Shown here: piece after piece, positions 43,116 to 50,713 of the stretch | Layout: the number at the start of each line of letters is the position of its first letter | Position numbering within the stretch: position 1 is the first letter of the stretch | DNA from: Silanimonas lenta DSM 16282 | GTDB lineage: Bacteria; Pseudomonadota; Gammaproteobacteria; Xanthomonadales; Xanthomonadaceae | DNA: 64,000 bases | Direction: 5' to 3' | Assembly: GCF_000429065.1 (NCBI RefSeq) | Contig: NZ_AUBD01000001.1 | Coordinates: 434,001-498,000, forward strand | Position numbers and translations under genes: made by a program | The notes under the pieces: generated by a model | Seen by the model: only the letters and a program-made list of their open reading frames with translations | Told to the model about the DNA's origin: nothing | Database searches by the model: none

Positions 43116-43659
43116 GGCTCTTGGCTCCAAGGAAACGGTCACGGGCATCGAGCAGCTTCCCCACCTTCTTGCCGAGCCGCATCAGCTCGACCAGGCGTTC
43201 GCGGTCCATCGCCCGCACCTCCTCGAACCAGCCCGTGGTGAGTTCGATGAGGTCGTGCATCTCGCGCATGCGGTCCTGCGCATGCTGCTCGGCAGGATCG
43301 CCGGGGGTTTCCATCAGCGCATCGCGCAGCATCGACAGCGTGGGGTCGACCTCGCGTTTGCGCCGCTCCTCGGCCAGGGTCTGGAAGATCGTCCACACGT
43401 CCTCGGGAGCCGAGAAATAGTCGCGGCGGTCACCCGGCAGGTGCTGCAGGCGCACCAGCCGCCAGCTCTGCAGCTCTTTCAGGCCCATGCTGACGTTGGA
43501 GCGCGAGAAGCCGAGGCTTTCCGCGATCTCGTCGGCATTCAGGGCCCGCGGACTCACGAACAGCAGGGCGTAGATCTGCCCCACCGTGCGGTTGATGCCC
43601 CAGCGGCTGCCCATCTCGCCGAAGTGGAGCACGAAACGTTGAACCAGAGGTGGCAGCAT
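43108..43659 (-). CDS. GbsR/MarR-family transcriptional regulator
   Basis: The 183-residue protein has a MarR-like winged helix (about 18-90: WGINRTVGQIYALLFVS, DEIAESLGFSRSNVSMGLKEL, LVRLQHLPGDRRDYF) and a helical C-terminal dimerisation region. GbsR-type regulators are repressors, and this one is translationally coupled to cydAB, suggesting control of the oxidase operon. A perfect inverted repeat overlaps its promoter. The inducer is unknown. Confidence 0.9.
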   Translation of the reverse strand: MLPPLVQRFVLHFGEMGSRWGINRTVGQIYALLFVSPRALNADEIAESLGFSRSNVSMGLKELQSWRLVRLQHLPGDRRDYFSAPEDVWTIFQTLAEERRKREVDPTLSMLRDALMETPGDPAEQHAQDRMREMHDLIELTTGWFEEVRAMDRERLVELMRLGKKVGKLLDARDRFLGAKSHA

Positions 43660-43671
43660 GGAGGTTCCGTT

Positions 43672-43695
43672 ATTTCAGGATTTCCTGAAATTATA
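43672..43695 (-). promoter_or_regulatory. Operator palindrome and promoter of gbsR-like/cydAB operon
   Basis: A perfect inverted repeat, 9-bp arms ATTTCAGGA and TCCTGAAAT separated by TT, lies at 43672-43691. On the minus strand a perfect -10 TATAAT (43695-43690) overlaps its upstream arm; a weak -35 TTCACC (43720-43715) is 19 bp further up. The regulator ATG is 13 bp beyond the palindrome. Binding here would block transcription, which fits autorepression; the M13-like gene diverges 70 bp away and might share the site. Confidence 0.75.
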
Positions 43696-43765
43696 GGCAT
43701 CCCAATGCGTCCGGGGTGAAGACCGGCAGGGCCGGTGAGGGACCGTTAAACTTCGCGGTCCCCTG

Positions 43766-45655
43766 ATGTCGAAGCCCTCCATGCGCCTGCTGCCCCTGTC
43801 GATCGCCCTCGGCCTCTCGCTCGCCGCCCTGCCCGCCCTGGCCCAGCGCGGCCGTACCCCGCCCCCGCCGCCGGCCCCGACCGCCTGCACCGATTTCCAC
43901 GCCTTCACCAACCGCGCCTGGCTGCAGGCCAACCCGGCCAGCGCCGCCCAGCCCGAGCGCAGCCGCCTCGGCCTGCTCGCCAGCGAGGCCCAGCAAAGGC
44001 AGCAGGCTCTGTTCGATGCGGCACAGCGCGCTCCGGCCACGCCGGAAGAGGCCCTGCTCGGCGCCTTCTGGGCCGCCGGCCTCGACGAGGCCGGCCTCGA
44101 CCGCCGCGGCCCCGAGGCCCTGCGCGAGGCCCTGGCGCCGCTGTCCCAGTTCCGCCGTCCGCGCGACCTGCCGCAGGTGGCCGCGGCCTTCCACCGCAAG
44201 GGCCTGTTCCCGCTGGCCGAGTTCGTGCGCCTGGAAGACAGCCAGGGCAGCGGCCGGCCGCTGGCCGCGGTGCCGGCCCCGCTCGGTCTGGTCGATCCGG
44301 CCTTCTATCTCAGCACCGAGGCCGAGGCGCGCCGCCTGCTCGGCCAGTACCGCAGCTATGTGGAAGCCCTGCTGCGTGCCTCCGGCCTGCCGGAAGCCGA
44401 GATCGGCCCGGCCTCCGAGGCCGTGCTGCAGATCGAGACCCAGCTCGCCCAGGCGCTGGCCGGCGAAGGCCCGGACGCCCGCAGCAGCGATTCGCTGCGT
44501 GCCCAGGACCGCCGCTATGTCGCGCTCGGCTTCGCCGCCCTGATGAAGGCGCTGAACGCCAGCACCGACACCCTGGTGGTGGTGAGCCCGGCCTATTTCG
44601 CCACCCTCTCGCGCCTCGCCGGCGAGCGTGACCCGCAGCGCCTGCGCTGGTACCTGCGCTACCGCGTGCTGCACCGCCTGGCCCCCGACCTGCACGCTCC
44701 GTTCCGCAACGCCCATGCCGCGTTCTTTGCCAGCGCCCTGCGCGGCCTGCCCGCGGCTCCGGCGCGCGAGGAGCACATGGCCACCCTGCTGCGCCGCAAT
44801 CTGGGCGGCCTCAACGATGCCGCCTACATCGGCCGCTATGCCCCGGCCCCGCTGCGCGAGCGTGCCACCCGGGTGGCCGAGGGCGTGCGCGCTGCCGCCA
44901 TCGAGATGGTGGCCAAGGCCGGCAGCCCGGAGGAGGCCCGCAAGCTGGAGGCGATCCGCTTCGACATCGCCGGCTCGGCCACGCCGGGCTTCGATGGCGA
45001 GGGCCTGGCGTTCAGCCGCGACGATCACGTGGGCAACCTGCTGCGGCTCTCGCGCTGGCAGGAGGCCCGGGTGCTGGCCAACCGCCCCACGCCGGTCGAT
45101 CCCCTGCCGGCGCGCCTGCCGGCAGTGCAGTGGCTTCCGGCCCAGGGCCTGCTGGCGGTCTCGGCCGCCGCCCTCGCCCCGCCCCTGCTGGCCGGCAACG
45201 ATGCCAGCCCGGGGCCGCGCGACTTCGGCGCCTTCGGCGCCCTCGTCGGCCACGAGCTCGCCAAGCGCCTCGAGCCCGGCAGCCGCGGCGCCGGCCTAGG
45301 ACCGCTGTACAACGGTTTCATGGCCACGCCGGCCCTGCGCGTGGACGGCAACCGTACCCTGCCGATGAACCGCGCCGATCTCGCCGGCCTCGAGTTCGCC
45401 TGGGCCGCCTTCCAGAAGGCGCAGCCGCAGGCCGATGCCGAGGCGAAGAAGGCCTTCTTCAGCGCCTGGGCCGAGCTCTGGGCGAAATCACAGACCCCGG
45501 AGGCCCTGGCCGCCGAGGTGCAGGGCTCGCCCTACGCTCCGGCCGCGTTCCGGGTGAATGGCCCGCTGGCGCAGTTCCCGCCCTTCGCCGAGGCCTTCGG
45601 CTGCCGCCCGGGCCAGCCGATGCGCGCCGCCAATCCGATCGGAGTGTGGCGCTGA
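43766..45655 (+). CDS. M13 (neprilysin-like) family protein with degenerate zinc site
   Basis: The 629-residue protein has a signal peptide (cleavage about residue 26, ALAQ), a Pro-rich linker, and M13 architecture: CTDFHAFTNRAWLQANPA at the start, and AFRVNGPLAQFPPFAEAFGC plus a final GVWR, both typical of M13. The active site is altered: the HExxH motif reads H496-E-L-A-K500, so the second zinc histidine is Lys, and the ENxAD motif reads M534-N-R-A-D538, so the third ligand Glu is Met. It should not be a zinc peptidase. The stop overlaps the rapA start as TGATG. ATG 43781 is an alternative start. Confidence 0.82.
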   Translation: MSKPSMRLLPLSIALGLSLAALPALAQRGRTPPPPPAPTACTDFHAFTNRAWLQANPASAAQPERSRLGLLASEAQQRQQALFDAAQRAPATPEEALLGAFWAAGLDEAGLDRRGPEALREALAPLSQFRRPRDLPQVAAAFHRKGLFPLAEFVRLEDSQGSGRPLAAVPAPLGLVDPAFYLSTEAEARRLLGQYRSYVEALLRASGLPEAEIGPASEAVLQIETQLAQALAGEGPDARSSDSLRAQDRRYVALGFAALMKALNASTDTLVVVSPAYFATLSRLAGERDPQRLRWYLRYRVLHRLAPDLHAPFRNAHAAFFASALRGLPAAPAREEHMATLLRRNLGGLNDAAYIGRYAPAPLRERATRVAEGVRAAAIEMVAKAGSPEEARKLEAIRFDIAGSATPGFDGEGLAFSRDDHVGNLLRLSRWQEARVLANRPTPVDPLPARLPAVQWLPAQGLLAVSAAALAPPLLAGNDASPGPRDFGAFGALVGHELAKRLEPGSRGAGLGPLYNGFMATPALRVDGNRTLPMNRADLAGLEFAWAAFQKAQPQADAEAKKAFFSAWAELWAKSQTPEALAAEVQGSPYAPAAFRVNGPLAQFPPFAEAFGCRPGQPMRAANPIGVWR

Positions 45656-48492
45656 TGCCGCTGGTTCCCGGCCAACGCTGGTTCTCCTCGGCCGAGCCGG
45701 AGCTCGGCCTCGGCACCGTGCTGCGCATCGCCGGCCGCAGCGTGCAGATCGTGTTCACCGCCTCCGGTACCGTGCGCCAATACTCGCTGGAGGCCGCGCC
45801 GCTGGTGCGGGCGGTGTTCCGCGCCGGCGACCGCGTGCGCATCGACGGCCGGGAACTCACCATCGAGGCCGTCGAGGAGCGCGACGGCCTCGTCTGGTAC
45901 CGCGCCGGCAGCGAGACCTTCATGGAAGGCCAGCTCGATGCCGAGCAGCCGGTCTCCAAGGCCGACCAGCGGCTGATCAGCGGGCGCATCGACCGCAACG
46001 ACCAGTTCGAGCGCCGCGTGCGGGCCCTGGAACTGCGCGCCCGCGCCCGCCGCCACCCCGGCTGGGGCATCCTCGGCGCGCGCATCGACCTCATCCCGCA
46101 CCAGCTTCGTGTCATCGAGACCGCCGCCGCGCGCCGCACCCCGCGCCTGCTGCTGGCCGACGAGGTGGGCCTTGGCAAGACCATCGAGGCCTGCGCCATC
46201 GCCGCCCAGCAGATCGCCAGCGGCCGCGCCAGGCGCGTGCTGGTGCTGACGCCCGAGAGCCTGGTGAACCAGTGGTTCGTCGAACTGCTGCGGCGCTTCA
46301 ACCTGCCCTTCGCCATCTACGACGAGGAGCGCTGCGAGGCGCTCGAGATGAACGAGCCCTCGCGCAACCCGTTCGAGGACGAGCAGTTCGTGCTGGCCTC
46401 GGTGGACTGGCTCACCGAGCACGACAAGCGCATGAAGCAGGTGGTGCAGGCCGGCTGGGACCTGCTGCTGGTGGACGAGGCCCACCACCTGATCTGGACG
46501 CCGGAGTTCGAGAGCCCCGGCTACACCCTGGTGGCGGCGCTGGCGAAGCGCGTGCCCGGCCTGCTGCTGCTCACCGCCACCCCGGAACAGCTCGGGCGCG
46601 GCGGCCACTTCGCCCGCCTGCGCCTGCTCGACCCGGCGCGCTACACCGACCTTGCCGCCTTCCTCGCCGAATCCGAACGCTTCGTGGCGCTCTCGGCGCT
46701 GGCCGAGCGGCTGGAGGCCGGCGAGACCACGGCCGCCGACCTCGAGACCCTGCGCGGCCTGTTCGCGGCCGAGCGCCCCTGGCTCGATGCCACCCTCGCC
46801 GCCATCGATGCCGGCGACACCGCCGCCCGCGAGGCCCTGCTCGATGCCCTGGTCGACCGCCACGGCACCGGCCGGGTGATGGTGCGCAACCGCCGCGCCG
46901 CGGTGGGCGGCTTCCCGCGCCGCATCGCCCACATCGATCTTCTGCCCGCCAGCGACGACCCGGAGCTGCTCGGCCGGCTGCGCGCCGAGTTCGCCTTCGA
47001 GGTCGGCGACCTCGACGAGGAGCCCACCCACGACTACACCCGCGACCCGCGCCTCGACTGGCTGCTTTCCACCCTGGAATCGCTGGGCAGCGAGAAAGTG
47101 CTGGTGCTGTGCCGCTCGCGGGCCAAGGTGCAGGCGCTGGAAGAGGCCCTGCGCCTGCGCTGGGGCCACCCGGTGGCGCGCTTCCACGAGGACATGAACC
47201 TGCTGCAGCGCGATCGCAACGCCGCCTTCTTCGCCGACCCGGAGGGCGCGCGGGTGCTGATCGCCTCCGAGGTGGGCGCCGAGGGCCGCAACTTCCAGTT
47301 CGCCCAGCACCTCGTGCTCTGGGACCTGCCCCTGCACCCCGACATGCTGGAGCAGCGCATCGGCCGCCTCGACCGCATCGGCCAGCCCGGCGACGTGCAC
47401 CTGCATGCCGCCGCCGTGGCCGGCAGCGCGCAGGAGGTGCTGCTGCGCTGGTACCACGAGGGCCTCGATGCCTTCCGCAGCGTGGTGCCCGATGGCCGCG
47501 AGCTGCTGCGCCGCCACGTCGACGAACTGGTGGCGCTGGCGGAAGCCGATGCTGCCGGCCGCGAACCGGCCGTGGAAGCCCTGCTCGCCGCCACCCGCCA
47601 GGCCCATGCCGAGCTCTCCGAGCAGATCGCCCGCGGCCGCGACCGCCTGCTGGAGCGCGCCAGCCAGCGCGCCGATGCCGACGAGCTCGCCGCCGCCCTG
47701 GCCGGCGACGATGCCGACCTCGCCTCCCGCGAGGCCATGCTGGAACTGCTGGAGGCCTTCGGCATCCAGAACGAGCCGCTCGCCGACGAGCGCTTCCTGC
47801 TCGATCCGGAATACCTCACGGTGGACGGCTTCGAGGAACTGAAGGCCGGGCCGCGCGAAGCCACCTTCGACCGCCGCCTCGCGCTTTCCCGCGACGACCT
47901 GCTCTACCTGCGCGCCGACCACCCGATGGTGCTGGGCGCGCAGGACCTGCTGCTCGGCAGCGAAACCGGCAATGCCTGCCTGCTGATCGACGAGACCCTG
48001 CCGCCCCGCACCGCCCTGCTGGAGGCGGTGTACGTGCTGGAGTGCATCGCCGATGCCGCGCTCAACATCGCCCGCTTCCTGCCGCCGATGCCGCTGCGCG
48101 CGGTGGTCGACACCCGGCTGCAGCGCCGTCATGGCTTCGAGCCCGACGCCGATTCGCGGGCCAGGGCTGGCGACCGCCAGTTCGACCTCTCGCCGATGCG
48201 CAAGGTGCTGAACAGCCTGGTGCCGCCGATGCTGGGGGCCTGCGAGACCGCGGTGCGCCGCGATGCCGCGGCGATCATCGCCGAGGCCGCCGAGGCCGCC
48301 GACCGCCGGCTCTCGGCCGAGATCGCGCGCCTCGAGGCCCTGGCCGCGGTGAATCCGGCGGTCGGCGAAGCCGAGATAGCGGCGCTGAAGGCGGAACGCG
48401 AGGCCATCCTCGCCGCCCTGCCCGGCGCGCGTCCGCGGCTGGACGCGGTGCGCCTCGTCACCAGCCCCGACTTCCTGCTGCTGCGGCGCTGA
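45655..48492 (+). CDS. rapA: RNA polymerase-associated ATPase RapA (HepA)
   Basis: RapA is a Swi2/Snf2-family ATPase that recycles RNA polymerase. The 945-residue protein (E. coli 968) has the N-terminal Tudor-like region (GQRWFSSAEPELGLGTVLRI), helicase core with LLADEVGLGKT (Walker A, 166-176), DEAHH (D274-E-A-H277), and motifs V-VI (IASEVGAEGRNFQFAQHLVLW, EQRIGRLDRIGQ). The C-terminal region ends near LVTSPDFLLLRR. ATG 45655 overlaps the stop of the M13-like gene, indicating co-translation. Confidence 0.96.
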   Translation: MPLVPGQRWFSSAEPELGLGTVLRIAGRSVQIVFTASGTVRQYSLEAAPLVRAVFRAGDRVRIDGRELTIEAVEERDGLVWYRAGSETFMEGQLDAEQPVSKADQRLISGRIDRNDQFERRVRALELRARARRHPGWGILGARIDLIPHQLRVIETAAARRTPRLLLADEVGLGKTIEACAIAAQQIASGRARRVLVLTPESLVNQWFVELLRRFNLPFAIYDEERCEALEMNEPSRNPFEDEQFVLASVDWLTEHDKRMKQVVQAGWDLLLVDEAHHLIWTPEFESPGYTLVAALAKRVPGLLLLTATPEQLGRGGHFARLRLLDPARYTDLAAFLAESERFVALSALAERLEAGETTAADLETLRGLFAAERPWLDATLAAIDAGDTAAREALLDALVDRHGTGRVMVRNRRAAVGGFPRRIAHIDLLPASDDPELLGRLRAEFAFEVGDLDEEPTHDYTRDPRLDWLLSTLESLGSEKVLVLCRSRAKVQALEEALRLRWGHPVARFHEDMNLLQRDRNAAFFADPEGARVLIASEVGAEGRNFQFAQHLVLWDLPLHPDMLEQRIGRLDRIGQPGDVHLHAAAVAGSAQEVLLRWYHEGLDAFRSVVPDGRELLRRHVDELVALAEADAAGREPAVEALLAATRQAHAELSEQIARGRDRLLERASQRADADELAAALAGDDADLASREAMLELLEAFGIQNEPLADERFLLDPEYLTVDGFEELKAGPREATFDRRLALSRDDLLYLRADHPMVLGAQDLLLGSETGNACLLIDETLPPRTALLEAVYVLECIADAALNIARFLPPMPLRAVVDTRLQRRHGFEPDADSRARAGDRQFDLSPMRKVLNSLVPPMLGACETAVRRDAAAIIAEAAEAADRRLSAEIARLEALAAVNPAVGEAEIAALKAEREAILAALPGARPRLDAVRLVTSPDFLLLRR

Positions 48493-48534
48493 GACGATCC
48501 GGCGCCCGCATGCCGGGCCGCGGGCCGGCGACCT

Positions 48535-49161
48535 TCAGCGCACGATGCGCGGCCCGCGCCGGCCGAAGGGCGGCTGGCCGCGCCAGTAGCGGATCATCAG
48601 CCAGCCGCCGGCCATGCCGCCGAGATGGGCGAAATGGGCGATGCCGCTGGCGCCGGACAGCCCCATCAGCAGGGCGATGGCGGCGAAGATCAGCACCAGG
48701 TACTTCGCCCTCACCGGCACCGGCGGGATCAGCAGCATGAGCTGCTGGTTGGGGAACATCATGCCGTAGGCCAGCAGCAGGCCGAAGGTCAGGCCCGAGA
48801 TGCCCACCGTGGGCCGCGGCGGAAACACGCCGAGGGCGCCGAGCACCAGCTGGGTGAGGCCGGCGGCGAGGATGCAGGCCAGGGCGAACTGCACGTAGCG
48901 GCGGGTGCCCCAGGTGCTCTCCAGCACCGCGCCCAGCATCCAGAGCATCAGCCCGTTGAAGAAGAGATGGATGAAATCGCCGTGCAGGGCGGCGTAGCTC
49001 AGCAGCTGCCAGGGCAGGAAGCCCGGCCCGCCCAGCGCCTCGCTGCCGATCGGCCAGAGCGCGAACCACTGCAGCACCGCCGGGCCGGCCAGCAGTTGCA
49101 GCACGAAGCCGCCGGTGATGATCCAGAGCAGGTAGAGCGTGGCGGGCGGCAGACGGGGCAC
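48535..49161 (-). CDS. Rhomboid family intramembrane serine protease
   Basis: The 208-residue protein has six membrane segments and the rhomboid catalytic dyad: Ser in GISG (S122) and His in AHLGG (H179). H65 in HLFFN and the ESTWGTRRY loop are family features. Rhomboids cleave transmembrane substrates within the bilayer. I chose GTG 49161 because GGAG lies 6 bp before it; the in-frame ATG at 49197 has no ribosome binding site and adds a Cys-rich segment unlike the family. Substrate unknown. Confidence 0.88.
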   Translation of the reverse strand: MPRLPPATLYLLWIITGGFVLQLLAGPAVLQWFALWPIGSEALGGPGFLPWQLLSYAALHGDFIHLFFNGLMLWMLGAVLESTWGTRRYVQFALACILAAGLTQLVLGALGVFPPRPTVGISGLTFGLLLAYGMMFPNQQLMLLIPPVPVRAKYLVLIFAAIALLMGLSGASGIAHFAHLGGMAGGWLMIRYWRGQPPFGRRGPRIVR

Positions 49162-49251
49162 GGGGCACTCCGGGCAGGAACGATGGCCGCCGATCATACC
49201 GGGGCCGTGGCGGGCAGAGGTCGGCGCCACATCAGCGCCGGGCCCGCGGCC

Positions 49252-49593
49252 TCAGGCCTCCCGCGGCGCCCAGAGCAGGGCGTCGAGTCCGGGCTCCGGC
49301 GGGGGCGGCCGGCGCACCCGCCCGTCCTCCACCCGCAGCCCCTCGGCACGCAGCCGCGCCACCTGCTCGGCATGCCCGGGGCTTCCCGCCGGGAAGGCGA
49401 TCCGGCCATCGGCGCGCAGCACGCGGTGCCAGGGCAGGCCGGCGTCTCCCTCCGCCGCCAGCAGCCGCGCCACCCGGCGCGCGCCGCGCGGCAGGCCGGC
49501 ACGGCGGGCCACCTCGCCATAGCTCCTCACCTCGCCGGGCGGGATGGCCAGGATCGCCGCGCGGATCGCCTCGTCATGCCCGCTCTTCGCCAT
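49252..49593 (-). CDS. Alkyltransferase-like DNA-binding protein (ATL)
   Basis: The 113-residue protein consists of the DNA-binding domain of O6-alkylguanine alkyltransferases (IPPGEVRSYGEVARRAGLPR, then LPWHRVLRADGRI). The catalytic Cys of PCHR is replaced by Trp (W55), the hallmark of alkyltransferase-like proteins, which flip damaged guanine and recruit nucleotide excision repair instead of repairing it themselves. The start at 49593 was chosen because longer frames upstream overlap the next gene antisense. C-terminal 35 residues are extra to the core. Confidence 0.9.
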   Translation of the reverse strand: MAKSGHDEAIRAAILAIPPGEVRSYGEVARRAGLPRGARRVARLLAAEGDAGLPWHRVLRADGRIAFPAGSPGHAEQVARLRAEGLRVEDGRVRRPPPPEPGLDALLWAPREA

Positions 49594-49626
49594 GGCGCTA
49601 CGATAGCCCTTCCCGGGAGCGGTGCC

Positions 49627-50034
49627 ATGCAGAACTTCGAACAGATCCGTGGCCACGTGCAGGCCAATTTCCACGTGACCACCAACGAGCCCTACGTGCT
49701 CTGCGCCGAGCTCTCGCTGGAGGGCGGCCGGCGCCACCAGAGCGTGTTCCTCGCCGAACTCGAGGACGACGACGGCCGCCGCTTCCTGCGCGCCAGCACC
49801 ATCATCGCCCCCATCACCGGCATCGACGCCCGGCGCATGCTGGCCTTCAACTGGCAGTCGCGGGTGGGCTGGCTGGCGATCGGCGAGCTCGACGGCGTGC
49901 CCTACCTGCAGCTCTGCGAGAACCGCCCCTACGACGCCCTCGATGCCGCCGAGATCGACCGCCTGATCCTGCAGATCGGCGGCCAGGGCGACCGCATGGA
50001 GCGCCTGCTCTCGGCCGGTGGCGACCTGCTCTGA
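49627..50034 (+). CDS. Small conserved-looking protein of unknown function
   Basis: This 135-residue soluble protein has alternating helix and strand character (FEQIRGHVQANFHV, YVLCAELSLEGGRRHQSVFLA, FLRASTIIAPITG, YLQLCENRPYDALDAAEIDRLI). I do not recognise it with confidence; the pattern of an N-terminal helix followed by a beta sheet and a C-terminal helix resembles YbjN or type III chaperone-like folds. No signal peptide or membrane segment. It is divergent from the ATL gene and 46 bp before exoD. Confidence 0.6.
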   Translation: MQNFEQIRGHVQANFHVTTNEPYVLCAELSLEGGRRHQSVFLAELEDDDGRRFLRASTIIAPITGIDARRMLAFNWQSRVGWLAIGELDGVPYLQLCENRPYDALDAAEIDRLILQIGGQGDRMERLLSAGGDLL

Positions 50035-50080
50035 ATGCCAGCCACCTGCCAGTCATGCCGGCCACGGCACACTGCCGGCC

Positions 50081-50701
50081 ATGCAGGATGACTGGACCAC
50101 ACGCCGCCTGATCGAGGCCATCGCCGCCGACCCCTCGGCCACGCCGAGTTTCGGCGAGCTGCTCGACCGCTTCCGCGAACGCGCCCATGGCCTGTTCCTG
50201 CTGGTGGCGGTGCTCCCTGCCTTCCTGCCCCTGCCGGCCGGTGCCGGTGCCATCAGCGGCCCTCTGGTGATGTTCGCCGGCCTGCAGATGCTCTGCCTCG
50301 CCGAGCACCCGTGGCTGCCGGCCTGGCTGCGCCGCCGCCGCATCGAGGCCCGCCATCTCGCCGGCTTCCAGCGCCGGCTGGCGCGCCCGCTGGGCTGGCT
50401 GGAACGCTTCAGCCGCCCGCGCGGCGCCGGCGTCTTCGAGCACCCCGCGGCACGGGCCTTCACCGGCCTTCTGCTGCTCGTGCTGGGCTTCCTGCTGGCC
50501 CTGCCGATCCCGCTCACCAACTACCCCTTCGGCCTGGTGCTGGTGGTCCATGCCGTGGCCCTGATCGAGCGCGACGGCCATGCGCTCGCCCTGGCCTGGG
50601 CGCTCGGGCTGCTGCAGATCGGCCTGCTGGCCCTGTTCTCGGACGGCCTGCTGCGCAGCCTGCCGGGGCTGATGGAGCGGCTCGGCGCCCTCTTCGGCTG
50701 A
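50081..50701 (+). CDS. ExoD family membrane protein
   Basis: The 206-residue protein has the ExoD signature: a soluble N-terminus (FGELLDRFRERAHGLFLLV), then hydrophobic segments, PAFLPLPAGAGAISGPLVMFAG, LQMLCLAEHPWLPAWLRRR and a terminal pair of membrane helices. ExoD was described in Rhizobium as affecting exopolysaccharide synthesis; its mechanism is unclear. The ATG at 50081 has no strong ribosome binding site; the frame is open upstream, overlapping the preceding gene. Confidence 0.85.
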   Translation: MQDDWTTRRLIEAIAADPSATPSFGELLDRFRERAHGLFLLVAVLPAFLPLPAGAGAISGPLVMFAGLQMLCLAEHPWLPAWLRRRRIEARHLAGFQRRLARPLGWLERFSRPRGAGVFEHPAARAFTGLLLLVLGFLLALPIPLTNYPFGLVLVVHAVALIERDGHALALAWALGLLQIGLLALFSDGLLRSLPGLMERLGALFG

Positions 50702-50713
50702 CGCCTTTCCGGC

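Noticed and set aside
49252-49593. Annotation as methylated-DNA-protein cysteine methyltransferase
   Set aside because: The active-site Cys is replaced by Trp in PWHR, so only the alkyltransferase-like designation is supported.
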